The notes beneath the pieces are model-generated. The model worked only from the letters and a program-made list of their open reading frames with translations, was not told the origin of the DNA and searched no databases. This document shows positions 34,103 to 42,999 of a stretch of 53,987 nucleotides of DNA, piece by piece. How positions within the stretch are numbered: the stretch's first letter is position 1; each line of letters opens with the position of its first letter. This stretch comes from an uncultured Flavobacteriaceae bacterium (GTDB lineage: Bacteria; Bacteroidota; Bacteroidia; Flavobacteriales; Flavobacteriaceae). The stretch covers positions 1 through 53,987 of the forward strand of contig CAJXEB010000009.1 in assembly GCA_913052585.1 (NCBI GenBank), written 5' to 3'. The position numbers and the translations under genes are program-made.

Positions 34103-34588
34103 CTATGCTAGAAATCTGTTGTGCCAACTATCTTTTGCAGGAACTTCCCAATTTTCGATGTAGTCTATTTTTGTATTAACTAAATTATTAAACACAATAG
34201 TGTTTTTAGAAACCGATTTTGCTTTTGCCATTATTTTGAAATCGGTTAATGATTTATGTGCAATAAAGTCTCCATTATAATAAGTGACATTCATTTTGTC
34301 CATTAAATCAATTTCAAATTCTTTTTCTAAAGTTTGAATAAAATTCACAGACGCATCAATACTGCAACCTGAAGCTGAAGCATTTTCTTGATTTAATCCT
34401 AGTACAATAAAACGATTGTATTTAATTTCATATCCAGCTTCCAAATCTTTTCCATGAGCTGTCCATTGAGTTAAAAACTCCATTATTTTAGGTTCTATAA
34501 TTGCAATCTCTTCTTCACTTAGTTTTCTATTTGATTGATAGATCCATATTCGAGAATCATCTTGTAAATCTTTAAAGTCTTTTATCAT
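34103..34588 (-). CDS. Conserved protein of unknown function (often labelled ABC transporter ATPase)
   Basis: 161 residues. Databases frequently call close flavobacterial relatives 'ABC transporter ATPase', but I see no Walker A, signature or Walker B motif, so that name is not supported. A conserved-looking ASASGCSIDAS segment near residues 73-83 contains a cysteine, and the protein is otherwise alpha/beta with a hydrophilic surface. It is cytoplasmic by appearance. Its start lies two bases after the CCG-domain Fe-S protein, so it belongs to that operon and may support the electron-transfer pair. Function unknown. Confidence 0.8.
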   Translation of the reverse strand: MIKDFKDLQDDSRIWIYQSNRKLSEEEIAIIEPKIMEFLTQWTAHGKDLEAGYEIKYNRFIVLGLNQENASASGCSIDASVNFIQTLEKEFEIDLMDKMNVTYYNGDFIAHKSLTDFKIMAKAKSVSKNTIVFNNLVNTKIDYIENWEVPAKDSWHNRFLA

Positions 34589-34590
34589 TA

Positions 34591-35382
34591 TTATAATTCG
34601 TCTGCATTAATAATCATTTCTGCGATATCCAAAACTTCTACTTCTCCTTCTTTCTCTTTAGATTTCACTCCATCGGTTACCATTGTATTACAAAAAGGAC
34701 AACCAGTTGCAATTATAGATGGTGAAGTTTCAAGAGCTTCTTCAGTTCTTTCAATAAATATTTCTTTTTCTCCAGGTTCGGCATCTTTAAACATTTGTGC
34801 GCCACCAGCACCACAACATAAACCTTGAGATTTACATCTTCGCATTTCAATAAGCTCTACTTCTAATTTTTTAAGTAAATCTCTTGGTGCTTCATATTCA
34901 TTATTTGCTCTACCTAAATAACAAGGATCGTGATACGTTATTCTTTTTCCTTTAAATTTACCTCCTTCTACTTTTAGTCTCCCTTCATTAAGAAGGTCTT
35001 TTAAAAATTGAGTATGGTGCATTACTACATAATTTCCACCTAAGTTTGGGTACTCATTTTTTAAGGTATTAAAACAATGAGGACAAGTGGTTACTATTTT
35101 TTTAATTTCATATCCATCCAAAACTTGAATATTCATCATTGCTTGCATTTGAAACAAAAATTCATTTCCTGCGCGCTTAGCCGGATCTCCTGAACAACTC
35201 TCTTCTGCACCTAATACAGCAAAATCAATATTTGCTTTATTTAATATTTTCACAAATGCTTTGGTGATTTTTTTTGCTCTATCGTCAAAACTTCCAGCAC
35301 ATCCCACCCAGAAAAGTACTTCAGGTTGTTTTCCTTGAGCCAAAAACTCAGCCATTGTTGGCACTTTTAATTTATCACTCAT
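34591..35382 (-). CDS. Cysteine-rich (CCG) domain Fe-S protein, HdrB/LutA-like
   Basis: 263 residues. Two cysteine-rich CCG domains are visible: CPHCFNTL and HDPCYLGR in the first, CKSQGLCCGAGG and GCPFCNTM in the second. This domain, known from heterodisulfide reductase HdrB/HdrD, GlpC and LutA, holds a noncubane Fe-S cluster and performs two-electron chemistry. Two genes upstream lies a membrane protein with two [4Fe-4S] motifs (36284-37603). Together they look like a split HdrD/GlpC unit fed from the quinone pool. The reaction is not known. Ends three bases from the next gene; tightly packed operon. Confidence 0.85.
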   Translation of the reverse strand: MSDKLKVPTMAEFLAQGKQPEVLFWVGCAGSFDDRAKKITKAFVKILNKANIDFAVLGAEESCSGDPAKRAGNEFLFQMQAMMNIQVLDGYEIKKIVTTCPHCFNTLKNEYPNLGGNYVVMHHTQFLKDLLNEGRLKVEGGKFKGKRITYHDPCYLGRANNEYEAPRDLLKKLEVELIEMRRCKSQGLCCGAGGAQMFKDAEPGEKEIFIERTEEALETSPSIIATGCPFCNTMVTDGVKSKEKEGEVEVLDIAEMIINADEL

Positions 35383-35385
35383 TTT

Positions 35386-35805
35386 TTATGTTTTTCTTTG
35401 CCAATATTGTGTCCTTCCTAATATGGAAAACCCAATATATCCTCTTAATTTTAATTTATTATTACTTTCTAATTCCACATAACACTTGTAAGACTTTCCG
35501 TTATTTGGGTCTAATATAGTACCATCATTAAATTCATCATCATCTTCAACTAAATTTTTAATAATTAGTAAACCAATAATAGGTTTATTATAATTATCAT
35601 CTTCACATTTATCACAAACTGAATCTAAAGGGTCTTCGAATAAATGGATAATCTTTCCAAAATACTTATCGTTGTTTTTATAAATCTCAACGATAGATAA
35701 TTTATCTCCTGTTACATCATCAAATGTTTCCCACTCTCCAACAATTGATTGAGCATTTAATAATGAATAAAATCCTATAAATAATATTAATAGATTTTTT
35801 TTCAT
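35386..35805 (-). CDS. Secreted DUF2147 protein
   Basis: 139 residues with a signal peptide (MKKNLLILFIGFYSLLNAQ) and a DUF2147 core: IVGEWETFDD at the start of the mature part, GKIIHLFED, and the C-terminal LRGYIGFSILGRTQYWQR, with a small beta-barrel predicted. DUF2147 proteins are periplasmic and of unknown function. A CDKCED cysteine pair in the middle could form a disulfide. I take ATG 35805 rather than ATG 35817 as the start, giving the better signal peptide; the longer frame would overlap the upstream gene by 11 bases. It lies within the Fe-S operon. Confidence 0.8.
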   Translation of the reverse strand: MKKNLLILFIGFYSLLNAQSIVGEWETFDDVTGDKLSIVEIYKNNDKYFGKIIHLFEDPLDSVCDKCEDDNYNKPIIGLLIIKNLVEDDDEFNDGTILDPNNGKSYKCYVELESNNKLKLRGYIGFSILGRTQYWQRKT

Positions 35806-35806
35806 A

Positions 35807-36241
35807 TCAATCATCAAAAACTTGTATGGTTACTTCTTTATCAACCAAATCAGTAAATTTTCCTTTATACTGGGTTGCTTTCACCAAATGATTATCTACC
35901 CAATGATAGTTTCCTCCTCGTGGTTTACCCATTAGCATAGAGTGGTATTTAAATCCATGTTTTTCAAGCCAAGTTTCAGTATATGCTCTATGTTCTTCGG
36001 TACGTGATGTGAAAAAACAGATAATATGTCCTTCATCATACCACTTGTTTAATGTTTCTAGTGCATCTGGATAAACCTTTGCTGTTAGCATTCTTTCTGC
36101 TTCTTCATTTGGAATATCATCACAAATAGTACCATCAATATCTATCAAATAATTTTTAATGTCTTCAGGAAGTATCGGACTTATATGTTCACCACCTTCC
36201 ACTTTATCGTGTAATAATTTTTCTACGTCTTCTTTTTTCAT
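35807..36241 (-). CDS. HAD-superfamily protein (often annotated phosphoheptose isomerase)
   Basis: 144 residues of HAD type. Motif I is IDIDGTICDD near residues 33-42 with the nucleophile Asp. CFFTSRTEEHRAY supplies motif II (Ser/Thr) and MLMGKPRGGNYHWVDNH carries the motif III Lys and motif IV Asp. Relatives are labelled phosphoheptose isomerase, but the motifs point to a phosphatase or phosphotransferase, so I keep only HAD. The substrate is unknown. The ATG at 36241 is preferred to the in-frame TTG at 36247. A REP-like palindrome lies in the 5' leader. Confidence 0.8.
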   Translation of the reverse strand: MKKEDVEKLLHDKVEGGEHISPILPEDIKNYLIDIDGTICDDIPNEEAERMLTAKVYPDALETLNKWYDEGHIICFFTSRTEEHRAYTETWLEKHGFKYHSMLMGKPRGGNYHWVDNHLVKATQYKGKFTDLVDKEVTIQVFDD

Positions 36242-36246
36242 ATCCA

Positions 36247-36267
36247 ATTCCCTGCGAAGGCAGGAAT
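36247..36267. repeat. REP-like palindrome ATTCC(C)TGC...GCAGGAAT
   Basis: ATTCCCTGC and GCAGGAAT form an imperfect hairpin with one bulged C and a four-base loop. I know similar ATTCCTGC/GCAGGAAT palindromes as dispersed elements in Flavobacteriaceae genomes. It occurs once in this window, between two genes of the Fe-S operon, where it could affect mRNA decay. Confidence 0.45.
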
Positions 36268-36283
36268 CTATTTAATTAAAAAT

Positions 36284-37603
36284 TTATTCGTTTTTCCAGT
36301 TCAATCTATCCATTTGATTATAAGGCCAAGGTGCACCATTGTTTTCAATATTAGTCATTGCTATATTAAGCTCATTAGGTGCTGCAGATTGTTCCATAAC
36401 TAAGTATTGACGCATATCCATTATGATGGACAAAGGATCTATGCTTATAGGACAAGACTCAACGCAAGCATTACAAGTAGTACAGGCCCAAAGTTCTTCT
36501 TTAGTTATATAATCGCCTAATAATTGTTTATTATCTGGTATAAATACTCCATTGGTATCAATGTTTTTTCCTATTTCTTCAAGACGGTCTCTTGTATCCA
36601 TCATTATTTTTCTAGGAGACAATTTTTTACCAGTTTGACTTGCTGGACAATTACTTGTGCAACGCCCACATTCGGTACATGTATATGCATTTAATAATTG
36701 TGTTCTACTTAAATCTAAAACATCACTTGCTCCAAATTTTGAAGGAACCTCTGCTCCTTCAGCTGGTGCGGCATATGGATCTGCACTTGGATCCATCATT
36801 AACTTTACCTCATTTGTTACCGACTCTAAGTTTTTAAATTTCCCTTTAGGTTCTACACTGCCATAATAAACATTTGGAAAAGCCAATAGAATATGTAGAT
36901 GCTTTGAAAAGTATAAATAATTTAAGAAGATAAATATTCCAATAATATGCAACCACCAAGCAGAACGTTCCATAAGTATTAAACTGCTTTCTGAAAAGTT
37001 TTCGAAAACAGGTAATAAAAAACTGCTAATTGGAAAACTTCCTGCCTTTGTATAATGTTCAGCTCCTAATGTTTGAAGTTGCAAATCTGTTGTATTCATT
37101 ATTAAAAACAATGACATTAAAACCATTTCAAAATACAAAATGATATTGGCATCATTTTTTGGCCAACCTTTCATTTCTGGAGACCAAAAACGTTTTATTC
37201 TTTTTATATTTCTACGAATCCAAAAAACAATTACACTTACTAAAACTAAAAAAGCTAACACCTCAAAAGAGGCAATTAAAATATTATAAAAAACACCTAA
37301 GCTAGAAAATATACGGTGTGTTCCAAATAGCCCATCAATTATTATTTCTAAAACTTCAATATTAATTATAACAAAACCAACATATACGACTATGTGAAGT
37401 ATTCCTGCTATGGGTCTAACAACCATTTTAGATTGGCCTAATGCAATTCGAATTACATTATTCCAACGTTCTTTTTTATGATCTGAGGCATCAACCTTAT
37501 ATCCTAAATTGATATTTCTAATTATTTTTTTACTATTCTTTATAAAAAATCCTGAACCAGCAAGAAGAACAATTAAAAACAGAATGTTGGGAATGTATTG
37601 CAT
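36284..37603 (-). CDS. Membrane-bound [4Fe-4S] dicluster protein, HdrE/NarI-like N-terminus
   Basis: 439 residues. The first ~240 hold about five or six membrane segments with spaced histidines, like the haem-b-binding NarI/DsrM type of quinone-linked membrane subunits. A soluble domain follows with two motifs, CTECGRCTSNCP (near 300) and CTTCNACVESCP (near 375), each ligating a [4Fe-4S] cluster. Next to a CCG-domain protein, this forms the usual membrane-to-cytoplasm electron path of HdrDE- or GlpABC-like enzymes. The CCG subunit is 0.9 kb downstream in the same operon. I cannot tell which direction electrons flow or the substrate. Confidence 0.87.
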   Translation of the reverse strand: MQYIPNILFLIVLLAGSGFFIKNSKKIIRNINLGYKVDASDHKKERWNNVIRIALGQSKMVVRPIAGILHIVVYVGFVIINIEVLEIIIDGLFGTHRIFSSLGVFYNILIASFEVLAFLVLVSVIVFWIRRNIKRIKRFWSPEMKGWPKNDANIILYFEMVLMSLFLIMNTTDLQLQTLGAEHYTKAGSFPISSFLLPVFENFSESSLILMERSAWWLHIIGIFIFLNYLYFSKHLHILLAFPNVYYGSVEPKGKFKNLESVTNEVKLMMDPSADPYAAPAEGAEVPSKFGASDVLDLSRTQLLNAYTCTECGRCTSNCPASQTGKKLSPRKIMMDTRDRLEEIGKNIDTNGVFIPDNKQLLGDYITKEELWACTTCNACVESCPISIDPLSIIMDMRQYLVMEQSAAPNELNIAMTNIENNGAPWPYNQMDRLNWKNE

Positions 37604-37606
37604 AAA

Positions 37607-38557
37607 CTAGTTCTTTTCGGTTTCTGATGATTCATAATCTTTTGCTTTCTTTCCGAAAACAGAAATATGAACATAACGTTTAGGGTTTTCTTTTAAATCT
37701 CTTAATAGCTCCTCCAATTCCTTAGAGGCAGCTTCTAAGTTATTATAAAGTTTTTCATCATTTACAAGTTTACCAATACTACCTTCTCCATTGTCAATCT
37801 TTTTCATAATTGCATCAAAACTTTCTAAAGTAGCCTCCAAATTAGTTGCCATGGCCTTAATGTCTACTTGCGCTAATGAATCTGAGAAACTTGCTAAATT
37901 ACTTGTAGTTGTTTCAAGGTAGGAAAACGTACTATCTAATTTTGGTTTATTTTCACTTAATAATGAATTTAAATCTGAAGATGCTCCTTCAAAAGATTTC
38001 ATCGTTTTATTTAAACTTACAATTGCTTCTTTTAAATTGTCTTTAGTATCGTTATTTAATACTGAGTTAAAATTATGAAGTAAGGTATCAAGACCAGAAA
38101 GAGTTTTGTATATTCTATTCTCCAATGGTTTTAGACCAGAGGCTAAGGACTCTAACATTCCTTGTTCTATTTCACCTTTTAAAGTATCTCCACTTTTAGC
38201 AATGTTATTTTTATCAATAGTTGGAATAATAGCTAATGCATTACCACCGATTACGCTGGTGCTATATATGCGGACAATACTATTTTTTGAAAATTCAAAA
38301 TCTTTATTTAATTTAAAAGTTATTAATAAGCTGCCTTTTTCATTTTCAAATTCAATATCCTTGACCTGTCCTATTGCATATCCATTAATGGTTACAGGAG
38401 CAGAAACTGCTAATCCAGAAACATTATTATAAGAGACATAAAATATTCTTTCGCTAGAAAAAAGATCAGATCCTTTAAGAAAACTGTAACCATAAATTAA
38501 TAATAAAATGGCAAATATGGCTAGTAATCCTGTTTTAACTTCTTTAGTTATTTTCAA
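37607..38557 (-). CDS. MlaD-family (MCE-domain) protein
   Basis: 316 residues. A single N-terminal membrane segment (about 10-30) is followed by an MCE/MlaD domain (about 35-115; FYVSYNNVSGLAVSAPVTIN, VIGGNALAI). The rest is a long helical, coiled-coil-rich C-terminal arm. MCE proteins form periplasmic hexamers that carry phospholipids between membranes with an MlaFE-type ABC transporter. MlaE, MlaF and MlaB genes are not seen here. The family-typical start KITKEVKTGLL follows a TTG codon at 38557 with no ATG nearby. The stop is three bases before the membrane Fe-S gene, and the amidase lies 54 bases upstream. Confidence 0.88.
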   Translation of the reverse strand: MKITKEVKTGLLAIFAILLLIYGYSFLKGSDLFSSERIFYVSYNNVSGLAVSAPVTINGYAIGQVKDIEFENEKGSLLITFKLNKDFEFSKNSIVRIYSTSVIGGNALAIIPTIDKNNIAKSGDTLKGEIEQGMLESLASGLKPLENRIYKTLSGLDTLLHNFNSVLNNDTKDNLKEAIVSLNKTMKSFEGASSDLNSLLSENKPKLDSTFSYLETTTSNLASFSDSLAQVDIKAMATNLEATLESFDAIMKKIDNGEGSIGKLVNDEKLYNNLEAASKELEELLRDLKENPKRYVHISVFGKKAKDYESSETEKN

Positions 38558-38611
38558 TGATTAGTTTTTTTTGATTATAAACAAATTTATAAATAAATTG
38601 ATGAAATAGGA

Positions 38612-39724
38612 TTATTTGTCAATAGAATTTAAAATATCCGAAAGTTTTAATTTTTTATCGTCTTTAAAGACTACTATATAACAAGAATTGTGTCCTTTTT
38701 CTTTGGCAAATTTTTTAATTAATTGTATTTTATTATAGTCCGATGTTTCTCCGTAATAATATTTAAACAATTTATCTTCTTTTTTTCTTGAAACATTCTT
38801 CAATCCTTTAAAGTTATAGGATTCCAAGCTTAATTTCTTACTGGATGCTGCAAGTTGCACTTTAAATATATAGCCTTCAAAGATGTTTTCTTCATCAGCT
38901 TCATTTATTTTTTCTTGGATTACAACTGGATTTTGAGCATCTTCGGTCGCTAAGGACAAACTGTTTCTATAAGTAATAATTCCTTTTGCGATTTCATTAG
39001 CCATTTCTTTTTGGCCTTTTGTAGAATTAAGGTAAGCACCTTCTTTTTTATTGGTTAAAAAACCTGTTTCAATTAAAACACTAGGCATATAACTTTTATA
39101 AAGTACCATAAAACCAGCTTGTTTAACGCTTCGATCTTTTCTCTTTAAATTATTAGTAAAATTATTTTGTATTAATGATGCTAGCAATATACTTTGATCT
39201 AAATATTCTTCTTGCATTAAAGTCATACCAATTAATGATTCAGGAGATTTTGGATCAAAACCTTCATAATTCTCTTCATAATCGTCCTCTAAAAATATCA
39301 CTTCATTTTCTCTTTTTGCAACTTCAAAATTTGCTTGAGATCGATTTAAGCCTAAAACAAATGTACCAGCTCCATAGGCATTATTTGTAAAAGCATCACA
39401 ATGGACAGAAACAAATAAGTCTGCATCAGCTTTATTAGCAATAGGTGCTCTTTCATGTAATTTAATGAACACATCGGTTTTACGAGTATAAATGACTTTA
39501 AAGTTAGGTTGATTTTCTAAAATCTCGCCAACTTTAATAACTATACTTAAAGCAATATTTTTTTCTTTATAACCATTTCCTAAATTTCCAGGATCATGAC
39601 CTCCGTGTCCAGCATCTAAAACTACAATGAATGGTTTCTCTGTATTATTTGTTATAATATTAAACGAATATGAAGTAAGAATGACTGCTATTAGTAAAAT
39701 AAAATAAAATAATTTGTTCTTCAT
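38612..39724 (-). CDS. N-acetylmuramoyl-L-alanine amidase with SPOR-like C-terminus
   Basis: 370 residues. A short hydrophobic N-terminus precedes an Amidase_3 domain: VVLDAGHGGHDPG (zinc His), YKEKNIALSI (zinc Glu), VHCDAF (zinc His), and catalytic Glu in IETGFLTN. It cleaves the amide between MurNAc and the stem peptide during cell separation. A helical insertion between 140 and 200 resembles the autoinhibitory segment of AmiC-like enzymes. The last ~90 residues (YIFKVQLAASSKK, then IVVFKDDK) look like a SPOR domain that binds denuded septal glycan. Heads the nine-gene minus directon; divergent from lptD. Confidence 0.92.
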   Translation of the reverse strand: MKNKLFYFILLIAVILTSYSFNIITNNTEKPFIVVLDAGHGGHDPGNLGNGYKEKNIALSIVIKVGEILENQPNFKVIYTRKTDVFIKLHERAPIANKADADLFVSVHCDAFTNNAYGAGTFVLGLNRSQANFEVAKRENEVIFLEDDYEENYEGFDPKSPESLIGMTLMQEEYLDQSILLASLIQNNFTNNLKRKDRSVKQAGFMVLYKSYMPSVLIETGFLTNKKEGAYLNSTKGQKEMANEIAKGIITYRNSLSLATEDAQNPVVIQEKINEADEENIFEGYIFKVQLAASSKKLSLESYNFKGLKNVSRKKEDKLFKYYYGETSDYNKIQLIKKFAKEKGHNSCYIVVFKDDKKLKLSDILNSIDK

Positions 39725-39818
39725 AAGCGTTTCCTAATCGTTATTTAAGCTTAACGTATTGATTATAGTAGTATTGTTAAAAAATTCCTTTTAAAAAAAA
39801 TCACATAAAAAATATGCT

Positions 39819-39826
39819 TATTTTTG
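39819..39826 (+). promoter_or_regulatory. -7 promoter box TATTTTTG, candidate for lptD
   Basis: TAnnTTTG on the plus strand, 69 bases before the TTG start of lptD in the divergent spacer with the amidase gene. No good -33 element is seen. Confidence 0.4.
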
Positions 39827-39895
39827 AGCCTGTATATGTAAGAAATTAGATTTACAATTACTAAGCCAAATTTACAAAAAAAAGGTATCGTAGCA

Positions 39896-42586
39896 TTGCA
39901 AACTTTTAGGCATTTTTTATTAGCAACATTTCCACTGCTGCTTTTATGCAACACTTTCTTGTATTCTCAAGAAATTCTCACAAAAAACGAAACTATAATT
40001 TCTGTAAAAGAAGTAGCAGATACTATTTCACTCAATCAAAATTCTATTCTTCCTGAATATAATGAGGCAATAACAGATTCTGTTAAAACTGATACCACTA
40101 AACCTAAAGAGGAAATGCTTACAGGCGTCATTGATTATTTTGGTGAAGATTATGTTTATATGGACAAGTTGAAAAACAAAGTTTATATGTATAATGAAGC
40201 ATATATAACTTATGAAGATATGCGTATTGAAGCTGGGTATATTATTTTGGATTATAACAAAAATGAAATTTACGCTAAAGGAATCGATAGTGCTGGAGTT
40301 TATTCACAAATACCCGTTTTTACTCAAGCACAAAATGAAGTGATTCCAGATTCTATTCGATTTAATATGGATACAAAAAAGGCTTTAATTTATAATTCAA
40401 GGTCTGGGCAGGAGGAATTAAAATATAAAGCTGAAGTTGCAAAAAAAGTTAATGATTCCGTTTACTTTCTAAAGAATATAAAATTTACTACTTCAAAAGA
40501 TATTGATAATCCTGAGTATTATTTTTATACAAGAAAAGCTAAAGTGGTACCTAATAAAAAAATTGTTACTGGTTTTACCAATATGTATATAGCTGATGTT
40601 CCTCTTCCATTGGGGCTACCATTTGGATTCTTTCCATTAACATCAGACCGAACATCTGGTTTTATAATACCTAGTTTTGGAGACAATAGGGATCGTGGTT
40701 TTTTCCTTCAAAATGGTGGTTATTACTTTGCAATTAGTGATTATTTAGATTTAACCTTGGTTGGAGATTATTACACTAATGGTAGTTATGCAATACGTGC
40801 AGAGTCTGCATATGCATTGCGTTATAAGTTTAAAGGGAATTTAAGTTTACGTTTCGAGAAACTAATAAATGGTGAACGTGGCTTCGATGATTTTAATGAA
40901 AGTTCTGTTTATAATATTAGATGGAACCATAATCAAGATCCTAAAGCAAATCCAAGTTCTCGATTTGCGGCATCCGTTAATCTAGGAAGCAGCCAATATT
41001 ATAATGAATCTATAAATCAAACAAATAACGCAAGCTCATTAATAAACACACTAAGTTCTTCTGTATCCTATTCAAAAACATTTGAAACAATTCCTCAAGT
41101 TAATTTTTCCCTTGCTGGAACACATTCTCAAAACACCAATACAGACGAGATTAATATGTCACTACCAAATTTAAATGCTAGTGTATCTAGAATATTCCCA
41201 TTTGAACCCAAGATTGGCACAAAAAAAGGAATTTTACAAAATATTAATTTACAATATAATTTAGCTGCAGAAAACAGAATTAAAACCACAGATACAGAAT
41301 TTTTTACTTCAAAAATGTTTGACAATGCAAAAATTGGAGCAAGACATACGGTACCAATAAGCACAAATTTTAAAATATTTAAACATTTAAGTTCTTCGTT
41401 AAATACTACTTATCAAGAAACTTGGGCGTTTAGCACTATTAAAAGAGATTATGACCCAGAGTTTAATGAAGGGGAAGGAGGAGTTATTCAAGACACCATA
41501 AATGGATTTGATAGTTATCGTACTTATAACTTTTCTACTAGTCTTGGAACTACTATGTATGGTATGTTTAATTTTGGAAAAGGAAAAAAAATTGAAGCAA
41601 TTCGTCATGTATTTAGACCATCGTTAAGTTACAATATCAACCCTTCCTTTGATCAATTTTATGATTCCTATGTAGATCCTACAGCAAATGAACAAGTTGT
41701 AGAATATTCACGTTTTGAACAATCTTTATATGGAGCTCCAGGAAATGTAAGGTCAAGTAGTGTTGGAATGTCTATTAGTAATACATTAGAAGCAAAAGTA
41801 AGGGATAGAGATACTACACAAGTTAAACCAAAAAAGTTAATTTTATTAAATAACTTAAACTTTAGTACTGCTTATAATATAGCTGGAGATTCATTAAATT
41901 GGAATCCATTAATATTTTCTGGAAGTATTCCAATTGTAAAAAAATTAGATTTTAACTTTAATGGATCGCTTGATCCTTATGCTTTAGATAACAATAATGT
42001 TCGAGTAGATGAATTCAATATCAATAATGGTGGAAGTCTTTTTAGGTTAACTCGTGGTAATATTAGTATTAATTATACATTTTCTAGTAAAGATTTTCAA
42101 GGTAACGAACAGGAGGATTTCGAAACTGAGAATTTTAAAAATGGAGGTCGACCAGACGATTTATTTGGAGATTCCACTCCAATAAATGACCAAAGTAAAT
42201 ATAATAAAGACAATCCTAATTCAAAGTCTGATTATAACTGGTATAATTTTTCAATACCTTGGGATTTAAGAATGGCATATACTATTACCTATAACAATTT
42301 CGCTAGACAAAGTGAAATATCTTCTCAATCTATTATGTTTAGTTCTAATATAGAATTTTCACCAAATTGGAAGGTCGGGATGTCATCGGGTTACGATTTT
42401 AAAAATAAGGGAATAACCCTAACTCAATTTCGGTTTCAAAGAGATTTAGAAAGTTGGAGATTAAGTTTTAATTGGACTCCAATAGGTAGTACTAACACCT
42501 CTTGGTATATGTTTATAGGTATTAAATCTTCAGTACTTAGTGATATTAAATATGAAAAACGTAGAGAACCAGATAAAAGATTATAA
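39896..42586 (+). CDS. lptD: LPS-assembly outer-membrane protein LptD
   Basis: 896 residues with a signal peptide (ending TFLYSQ). The periplasmic OstA/LptD N-terminal domain (about 80-240, rich in beta repeats such as YITYEDMRIEAGYIILDYN) is followed by a large beta-barrel region up to the C-terminus. LptD inserts LPS into the outer leaflet of the outer membrane with LptE. It reads PLPLGLPFGFFPLTSDRTSG, a segment typical of the barrel start. The start is TTG 39896; no ATG lies near and the signal peptide follows at once. It fits with kdsC and tamB in the same window. RidA follows 32 bases later. Confidence 0.92.
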   Translation: MQTFRHFLLATFPLLLLCNTFLYSQEILTKNETIISVKEVADTISLNQNSILPEYNEAITDSVKTDTTKPKEEMLTGVIDYFGEDYVYMDKLKNKVYMYNEAYITYEDMRIEAGYIILDYNKNEIYAKGIDSAGVYSQIPVFTQAQNEVIPDSIRFNMDTKKALIYNSRSGQEELKYKAEVAKKVNDSVYFLKNIKFTTSKDIDNPEYYFYTRKAKVVPNKKIVTGFTNMYIADVPLPLGLPFGFFPLTSDRTSGFIIPSFGDNRDRGFFLQNGGYYFAISDYLDLTLVGDYYTNGSYAIRAESAYALRYKFKGNLSLRFEKLINGERGFDDFNESSVYNIRWNHNQDPKANPSSRFAASVNLGSSQYYNESINQTNNASSLINTLSSSVSYSKTFETIPQVNFSLAGTHSQNTNTDEINMSLPNLNASVSRIFPFEPKIGTKKGILQNINLQYNLAAENRIKTTDTEFFTSKMFDNAKIGARHTVPISTNFKIFKHLSSSLNTTYQETWAFSTIKRDYDPEFNEGEGGVIQDTINGFDSYRTYNFSTSLGTTMYGMFNFGKGKKIEAIRHVFRPSLSYNINPSFDQFYDSYVDPTANEQVVEYSRFEQSLYGAPGNVRSSSVGMSISNTLEAKVRDRDTTQVKPKKLILLNNLNFSTAYNIAGDSLNWNPLIFSGSIPIVKKLDFNFNGSLDPYALDNNNVRVDEFNINNGGSLFRLTRGNISINYTFSSKDFQGNEQEDFETENFKNGGRPDDLFGDSTPINDQSKYNKDNPNSKSDYNWYNFSIPWDLRMAYTITYNNFARQSEISSQSIMFSSNIEFSPNWKVGMSSGYDFKNKGITLTQFRFQRDLESWRLSFNWTPIGSTNTSWYMFIGIKSSVLSDIKYEKRREPDKRL

Positions 42587-42618
42587 TTAAATAAAATCCT
42601 GTTTTACAGGGAATTGAT

Positions 42619-42999
42619 ATGAAAAAAATTATTTTTACTAAAGACGCTCCATCTCCTATCGGACCTTATAATCAAGCCGTATTATCTAGTAATACTTTAT
42701 ATACATCTGGTCAAATAGCTATTTACCCAAAAACTGGAGAATTAATTATTGGTTCAATTAAAGAAGAAACTCAGTTAGTGATGGAAAATTTAAAAGCTGT
42801 ACTTAAAGAAGCTGATATGACTTTTAAAAATGTTGTAAAATCAACTATTTTTATAAGTGATATGAATAATTTTACAGAAATTAATAAAGTTTATGCTTCT
42901 TATTTTGATGAAGAGACTGCACCCGCTAGAGAAACTGTTGAAGTTTCTAGATTGCCTAAATCTGTAAATATAGAAATATCAATGATTGCTTCGTTTTAA
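42619..42999 (+). CDS. RidA-family enamine/imine deaminase
   Basis: 126 residues, the normal length of the RidA/YjgF/UK114 trimer that hydrolyses reactive 2-aminoacrylate and related enamines. The family residues are present: GPYNQAV at 17-23, TSGQI near 32-36, and ARETVEV, with the catalytic Arg near residue 105. It lies downstream of lptD, and its stop overlaps the stop of the convergent tamB gene by four bases. Its metabolic partner is not shown by context. Confidence 0.95.
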   Translation: MKKIIFTKDAPSPIGPYNQAVLSSNTLYTSGQIAIYPKTGELIIGSIKEETQLVMENLKAVLKEADMTFKNVVKSTIFISDMNNFTEINKVYASYFDEETAPARETVEVSRLPKSVNIEISMIASF

